Shown in pieces: positions 34,638-39,243 of a DNA stretch of 39,243 nucleotides; position 1 is the stretch's first letter, and the number at the start of each line of letters is the position of its first letter. The notes under the pieces were generated by a model. It was given only the letters and a program-made list of their open reading frames with translations. It did not search any database and was not told the origin of the DNA. The stretch spans positions 1 through 39,243 of the forward strand of contig JASGLU010000010.1 in NCBI GenBank assembly GCA_030156825.1, given 5' to 3'. This stretch comes from Candidatus Atribacteria bacterium (lineage in GTDB: Bacteria > Atribacterota > Atribacteria > Atribacterales > JASGLU01). The position numbers were made by a program, and so were the translations under genes.

Positions 34638-36173
34638 ATGGCTAATATTTTAGAATGTCGGGGAATTTCTAAATCTTTTGGCGGAGTAAGAGCGCTAAAT
34701 AAAGTGGATTTTTTTCTTCGCCCGGGGGAAGTGCATGCCCTGGTAGGGGAGAATGGTGCCGGTAAATCCACTTTAATCCGTATTATTTCTGGAGCTTTGA
34801 TGCCTGATCAGGGAGAAATATACTATCAGGAACAAAAAACGGAAATCACTTCTCCCCGATTAGCACAGGAGATAGGCATTTCTGCTGTTTATCAGGACCC
34901 TTTGGTTTATCCCTATTTAAGTGTAGTAGAAAATATCTTTTTAGGTCGGGAAATCAGAAATCGACGGGGTAACATAAATTGGAGGCAAGAAGAGGAAAAA
35001 ACCCGAGAGCTCTTTGATTGGTTGGGTATTTCCCCGCAATTTGTCCACCACTTAATGGGAGAACTAAGTGTAGGAGTACAACAGCTGGTTTTAATCGCCA
35101 AAGCGCTGGCATATGATGCCAGGGTTATTATTTTTGATGAGCCTACTGCTATCCTAACTGAACACGAAGCAGAAAAATTATTTGAAATTATTGCCCGCCT
35201 AAAGGAGCGGGGAGTGGGAATTATTTATATCAGCCATCGCCTGGAAGAAATCTTCCAAATTGCCGATTGGGTAACGATTATGCGAGATGGACAAGTGGTG
35301 GGTGATTTTCCCCTGTCGGAGGTTGATCGGGATAAAATTGTAAAACTGATGGCCGGTCGACTGTTGGTGGAAGAAATAGAACACGCTGGGCAGAAGAGCC
35401 GAGAACCCGTATTGGTGGTTAAAGATTTGACCGAGAAAGGGAGGTTTTACCAAGTCAGTTTTGAAGCTTACCAGGGGGAAATCCTTGGTTTTTCCGGTTT
35501 GGTGGGTTCGGGGAGAACCGATGTAGCGCAGGCCATTTTTGGTGTAAGTAAGCCAGACAGCGGCGAAATTTACTATCAGGGGAAAAAGTTGGAGCTAAAT
35601 TCTTCAGAAGAAGCAATGAGGTTGGGGATAGCTTACTTACCGGAAGATCGAAAAACCCAGGGGTTATTCCCTATCTTGAGCACTTCTTACAATATTACGG
35701 TAACTGTTTTGAATCGAATTTCTAACTATTTGGGAATAATCGACAGAAATCGAGAGCGAGAAGTGGCCGAAAGGCGGATTAAAGAGCTGGCCATTAGAAC
35801 TCCTGGATTAGAGACGCAAGTTTTTAACTTGAGCGGTGGCAACCAGCAAAAAGTAGTCCTGGCCAAGTGGCTGGAGGTTAATCCCCAGGTACTGATTCTG
35901 GACGAACCCACTCGGGGAATTGATGTGGCCACTAAAGCTGAAGTTCATCGGATCATTGCCCGTCTGGCCGAAGAGGGGATGGCAGTAATTATCATTTCCT
36001 CTGAATTGCCGGAAATAATAAAATTGTCTGACCGAGTGCTGGTTATGCACGAGGGTAGAATTACCGGAGTTTTTGAAGGAGAGGCAATCACTTCGGAAAA
36101 CCTTATTCGAGCTGCCACTGGCGAGAGGATGACCGGGGCCAATTTTCCAAAAATAGAAGAGGGATTACCATGA
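34638..36173 (+). CDS. Sugar ABC transporter double ATPase (RbsA/LsrA/RhaT type)
   Basis: Fused twin nucleotide-binding protein of CUT2 importers. 511 aa. First module: Walker A GENGAGKST, signature LSVGVQQLVLIAKAL, Walker B IIFDEPTAIL. Second module: degenerate Walker A GLVGSGRTD, signature LSGGNQQKVVLAKWL, Walker B LILDEPTRGID. This asymmetry is normal for the family. ATG 34638 lies 19 bases after the stem-loop and has no visible Shine-Dalgarno, which may keep expression low. The stop overlaps the next permease by ATGA. Confidence 0.94.
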   Translation: MANILECRGISKSFGGVRALNKVDFFLRPGEVHALVGENGAGKSTLIRIISGALMPDQGEIYYQEQKTEITSPRLAQEIGISAVYQDPLVYPYLSVVENIFLGREIRNRRGNINWRQEEEKTRELFDWLGISPQFVHHLMGELSVGVQQLVLIAKALAYDARVIIFDEPTAILTEHEAEKLFEIIARLKERGVGIIYISHRLEEIFQIADWVTIMRDGQVVGDFPLSEVDRDKIVKLMAGRLLVEEIEHAGQKSREPVLVVKDLTEKGRFYQVSFEAYQGEILGFSGLVGSGRTDVAQAIFGVSKPDSGEIYYQGKKLELNSSEEAMRLGIAYLPEDRKTQGLFPILSTSYNITVTVLNRISNYLGIIDRNREREVAERRIKELAIRTPGLETQVFNLSGGNQQKVVLAKWLEVNPQVLILDEPTRGIDVATKAEVHRIIARLAEEGMAVIIISSELPEIIKLSDRVLVMHEGRITGVFEGEAITSENLIRAATGERMTGANFPKIEEGLP

Positions 36174-37114
36174 ACACCTGGGTGAGGATAGTAAGAAGAA
36201 GAGAATTTACCGTTTTTATCTTAATTGTTATCCTCAGCATTATCTTCGCTGTTAGCACCGATCGCTTCCTTTCGATTAGCAATATCTCCAATCTCCTTTC
36301 CCAGTTAGCCGGAGTAGCAATAGCCGCTATCGGGATGACCATGGTAATTATTACCGGGGGAATTGACGTTTCAGTTGGGTCAACCCTGGGGTTAGCCTGT
36401 GTGGTATCGGGTAGCCTTTTAATGATACAGGCTCCTTTTTTGCTGGTTTTACTTGCTACTTTAGGGACCGGTCTGGCAGTTGGTCTTTTAAATGGAGTTA
36501 TTGTTGCTTATGGAAGAGTCCCTCCCATTATTACTACCTTAGGAATGATGAATATGGTCCGCGCTCTGGTATTTCAGGCTTTGGGAGGAAGATGGATTTC
36601 CGGTATTCCGCCCGAGGTGAGAACTATTGGTTTGGGAAAATGGCTGCAAATTCCCTTGGCTATGTGGGTAGCCGGGGCTCTGATTGTAGTATTCTCTTAC
36701 TTTTTGAGCTATCGCCCCTTGGGCCGCTCCGTTTACGCTGTGGGTAATAATCCGGAGGCTGCCCGGGTCTCGGGAGTGAACCTAAAAACTACACTTCTTT
36801 TTGTTTATGGCTTGACTGGAGCCTTAGCCGGCTTCGCCGGCCTTATCAATGTGGGGCGAACCGGTATAGTTCAAACCAACAACGGAATGGGATTTGAACT
36901 TGATGTTATTGCCGCTGTAGTTTTGGGAGGAACCAGTATTTTAGGGGGCAGAGGAACTATCGTTGGTAGCCTGTTGGGAGCACTTTTGGTTGCCATTATT
37001 AAAAATGGTATGATTCTGCTTAATATCCCGGCTTTGACCGAGGGAGTAATTATTGGGGCACTGATCATTATTTCAGTGCTGATTGATTTAGTGAGAGGAA
37101 GGGGGGTAAGATGA
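36170..37114 (+). CDS. Sugar ABC transporter permease 1 (BPD_transp_2)
   Basis: Inner-membrane permease of the CUT2 importer. 314 aa with about eight to ten hydrophobic segments. Family motif AIGMTMVIITGGIDVSVGS near 52-70; the ATPase-contact region GRSVYAVGNNPEAARVSGVN; and the conserved VLGGTSILGGRGTIVGSLLG. The ATG overlaps the ATPase stop, and its own stop overlaps permease 2 (ATGA), so all three are translationally coupled. Confidence 0.94.
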   Translation: MNTWVRIVRRREFTVFILIVILSIIFAVSTDRFLSISNISNLLSQLAGVAIAAIGMTMVIITGGIDVSVGSTLGLACVVSGSLLMIQAPFLLVLLATLGTGLAVGLLNGVIVAYGRVPPIITTLGMMNMVRALVFQALGGRWISGIPPEVRTIGLGKWLQIPLAMWVAGALIVVFSYFLSYRPLGRSVYAVGNNPEAARVSGVNLKTTLLFVYGLTGALAGFAGLINVGRTGIVQTNNGMGFELDVIAAVVLGGTSILGGRGTIVGSLLGALLVAIIKNGMILLNIPALTEGVIIGALIIISVLIDLVRGRGVR

Positions 37115-38094
37115 GAAACATTTGGGATACAGTTATTAGTAACCGGGTATTGTTTTTGTCTTTACTTTTTGTCATTCTTTTTGTTTTTTTCTCTTTTACT
37201 ATCCCCGGCTTTTTTAATCTTTACAACCTTAGCAATATGACTCAATATGGGGTGGAGTTAGGGCTTTTGGCTCTGGCAGAGGCTCTGGTTATTTTATCCG
37301 GTGGAGGAGGAATTGACCTTTCAGTAGGTTCGATGATGAGTTTGGTATCTATTTTGATGGGGGTGCTTATCGGAAGAGCAGGTTGGTCGCCAGTTTTTGC
37401 TGTCCCGTTAGGTATTTTAGCAGGAATGGGTATGGGCTTGTTTAACGGCATTTTGGTAAGCCTGGGACGGATTCTGCCACTAATTGTAACTTTGGCTGGG
37501 CTTTATATGTATCGATCGTTGGCCCTGATAATTGCGGTTGACCCGCAATTTGGCCCCAACCCCATGCCGGTTTCTACCTTTCCCGAGTCTTTTTACTTTG
37601 TTGGTCAATATCGAGTAGGAGGCATTCCCTTTCAAGTTTTGTTCATATTCCTGCCGGTTCTGTTAATTTTTCATTTCCTTTTATCTCGAACCACCTGGGG
37701 AAGACAGCTGTATGGGGTGGGCAGCAATGAAACGGCAGCTGTTTTTTCCGGAATTAATTTGAAAAAAGTCAGATTAACCGTCTACACTCTCTCGGGAATT
37801 TTGAGCGCTCTGGCTGCCTGGGTTATCACCTCTCGTATTGCCAGTGCTCGCCCGGACGTGGGGACTGGCTATGAACTTCAGGCAATTACCATTGCCGTTC
37901 TGGGGGGGATAAGTATCCAAGGGGGAGAGGGGACAGTAGGCGGAGTTCTGCTGGCGGTGGCTATTATTACGATGATTAATAATGGTTTGCAATTAGCCGG
38001 CATCCACCAAATCTGGCAATTGGGCGCTTTAGGAGCAGTCTTGGTCGGCAGTGTTCTTCTCAACCAGTTTCTTATTCAGAGAAGAAAAATTTAA
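37111..38094 (+). CDS. Sugar ABC transporter permease 2 (BPD_transp_2)
   Basis: Second permease, giving a heterodimeric channel as in Lsr and Rha importers. 327 aa, multi-spanning. Family motif ALVILSGGGGIDLSVGSM with one more glycine than usual; coupling region GRQLYGVGSNETAAVFSGIN; VLGGISIQGGEGTVGGVLLA. The start ATG 37111 overlaps permease 1. The following gene begins about 7 bases after the stop. Confidence 0.94.
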   Translation: MRNIWDTVISNRVLFLSLLFVILFVFFSFTIPGFFNLYNLSNMTQYGVELGLLALAEALVILSGGGGIDLSVGSMMSLVSILMGVLIGRAGWSPVFAVPLGILAGMGMGLFNGILVSLGRILPLIVTLAGLYMYRSLALIIAVDPQFGPNPMPVSTFPESFYFVGQYRVGGIPFQVLFIFLPVLLIFHFLLSRTTWGRQLYGVGSNETAAVFSGINLKKVRLTVYTLSGILSALAAWVITSRIASARPDVGTGYELQAITIAVLGGISIQGGEGTVGGVLLAVAIITMINNGLQLAGIHQIWQLGALGAVLVGSVLLNQFLIQRRKI

Positions 38095-38101
38095 AAGTAC
38101 G

Positions 38102-39040
38102 GTGCTTAAAATCGCTCTTGGGATAATAATTTTTCTTCTGGCCTTTCAGCCGGTTGGGGCCTGGGCAGGAGATTTTCACATATTCCTTGTTTCACTCTTT
38201 CCCGAGAGCTACTTTTCCTCTTTTTTCCAACTTCATTTTGAAAGATTACTCGGCGAAAAAACTGTCCGATTTTTTGAGTTCTCCGCTTTTTGCTCAGCCC
38301 TTTCCGATGGAAATGTGCCCTGGGAAGCCAACTCTCGGCCGATAGTAGTTTTTAGCGAATTGAGTTTGGAACACGGGAAAAAGGTGGAAAAACTGATAGC
38401 AGAGAAAGGTGAGAGTCTGCGCCCGTTAATTTTGGGAGTAAACTGTCAGGGGAATTTTGGGAATAATGATTTTCTATCCCTTCTGGTTGACTACCATCGG
38501 GGAGGTAGGGAGATAGGAAAAACAATAAAGGGAAGAGGGGGAAAGGTGCTCTTAGCCCATTGGGGAGAATTTTTTGTTGATCAGTTTCAGTCCGGTTTAA
38601 GGGAAGAAATAGGGGACTTTAAAGTCGTTTTCTGGCAAAATGAAGCTTTGAGCTCGGATTTTTTAGAAGATTTTGAGTATTTGATTATAACCTCCGATTT
38701 TTTAACTCAAGAGATAATTAAAATTTTGAGAGATACATCTCTTTCTGAGAAAAATTTAATAGTGCTTGAAGCCTCAACCAGGATGTTAGCTTACTTGCAA
38801 GAGGGAAAGATAAACTTTCTTCTTGATACCAAACCCTCGCGCCTGGCAGGCAAGCTGGTAAACTGGATTGAAAAACTGGAAAAGGGAGAAGAGATTTTAG
38901 AAAGAGAGATTTTTATCCCCCCTTTAATTATTACTCCTTCTAATCTGGAAGAAGCAGATAGCTATGAAGTCCTTGTCCGCTGCTTTCTGTGTGGTAGGGG
39001 GACGAGGTTATCCGGGGCCAGACCTTTCAATAGACAATAG
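38102..39040 (+). CDS. Exported protein resembling a diverged type I periplasmic binding protein
   Basis: I do not recognise a named family. 312 aa from GTG 38102, which yields a clear signal peptide (LKIALGIIIFLLAFQPVGAW, cleavage likely after GAWA). An in-frame ATG at 38051 would bury this behind 17 residues and overlap the permease gene. Order of features suggests the sugar-binding-protein fold: an opening beta strand HIFLVSLFPESYF, DYHRGGREIGKTIKG near 129-143, KVLLAHWGEFFVDQFQSGLR, and a closing strand FIPPLIITPSNLEE. Ligand residues cannot be assigned. The C-terminal RPFNRQ and stop lie in repeat DNA. It may be a second receptor, sensor or accessory protein of the transporter. Confidence 0.75.
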   Translation: MLKIALGIIIFLLAFQPVGAWAGDFHIFLVSLFPESYFSSFFQLHFERLLGEKTVRFFEFSAFCSALSDGNVPWEANSRPIVVFSELSLEHGKKVEKLIAEKGESLRPLILGVNCQGNFGNNDFLSLLVDYHRGGREIGKTIKGRGGKVLLAHWGEFFVDQFQSGLREEIGDFKVVFWQNEALSSDFLEDFEYLIITSDFLTQEIIKILRDTSLSEKNLIVLEASTRMLAYLQEGKINFLLDTKPSRLAGKLVNWIEKLEKGEEILEREIFIPPLIITPSNLEEADSYEVLVRCFLCGRGTRLSGARPFNRQ

Positions 39041-39243
39041 AGGGCAAGCCCCCTTATCAATCCCCTGAAAAGCAAAACAAACTAAAAAGACAAATACAAC
39101 TGAGGAAGGCAAAAAAGACCTCCGTGTCTGTCATTCCTGAATGTTCTATCCTGAAAACGGCAATAATGGGGGCTTCGCCCCCCTTAAACCCCCCTAAAAG
39201 ATAAAACAAATACAAAAAAGCTTAAAAAGATAAATACTTACTG
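39034..39243. repeat. Composite hairpin repeat, locus 4 (to window edge)
   Basis: It begins GACAATAG within the last codons of the preceding gene, then AGGGCAAGCCCCCTTATCAA (degenerate B stem) and TCCCCTGAAA plus an A-rich linker. A degenerate A stem starts at 39099 (CTGAGGAA), with an enlarged loop and imperfect right arm. A strong B stem follows, GGGGGC (39168-39173) with GCCCCC (39177-39182), then AACCCCCC and linker. The window ends inside what looks like the next A stem. No gene is seen in this stretch. Confidence 0.8.

Noticed and set aside
36300-36480. Frameshift or truncation in the sugar permeases
   Set aside because: Both permeases are full length with intact family motifs and standard ATGA overlaps.
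33594-38094. Complete lsr (autoinducer-2) operon
   Set aside because: Transporter genes fit, but the processing genes lsrK, lsrF, lsrG and regulator lsrR are absent and ligand residues are only partly kept.

Overview
This 39 kb window is dense bacterial chromosome: housekeeping genes plus three ABC-transporter loci. It has no rRNA or tRNA genes, no transposase, phage genes or CRISPR. The set (whiA, mutS2, a uvrB-uvrA-uvrC cluster, a short nicotinate phosphoribosyltransferase, an MsmK-type orphan ATPase, peptide and sugar importers) and the Lys/Glu/Arg-rich proteins suggest an anaerobic, possibly thermophilic bacterium near Atribacterota, Thermotogota, Dictyoglomota or deep Bacillota. No rRNA is present to settle this, so it is inference only.

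Layout. 1-375: hairpin repeats ahead of glgA. 376-10030: glgA, coaE, uvrB, uvrA, uvrC and whiA, mostly overlapping, so the whole UvrABC excinuclease is encoded in one run. 10098-11204: a free-standing MsmK/UgpC-type ATPase with a strong terminator, then 0.6 kb of tandem hairpin repeats. 11810-20700: gap, tpiA, secG, a nicotinate phosphoribosyltransferase and a five-gene peptide importer, closely spaced, followed by more repeats. 21053-28551: infC (non-canonical ATC start), rpmI, rplT, pheS, pheT, cvpA and mutS2 in one run, meeting a class A PBP on the minus strand (28556-30529). 30560-33511: queT-like transporter, tyrS, a second repeat type and a radical SAM protein of the UDG-linked DNA modification/repair family. 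33594-39040: a rhamnose/AI-2-type sugar ABC operon (binding protein, double ATPase, two permeases) ending in an unannotated exported protein that looks like a diverged binding protein. 39034-39243: repeats again.

The most distinctive undescribed material is non-coding. A composite palindromic repeat combines an A-rich linker, a variable stem (A) whose arms change together, and a G5/C5 stem (B) followed by an AACCCCC box. It occurs at four intergenic loci, twice supplying the stop codon of the gene before it, and once as a tandem array. A second hairpin element lies upstream of infC and between tyrS and the radical SAM gene. Other points of interest are the ATC start of infC, stem-loops placed just after both binding-protein genes in transporter operons, the doubtful start of the PBP, the Lys-to-Gln change in the GlgA nucleotide-sugar motif, and the extra binding-protein-like gene.
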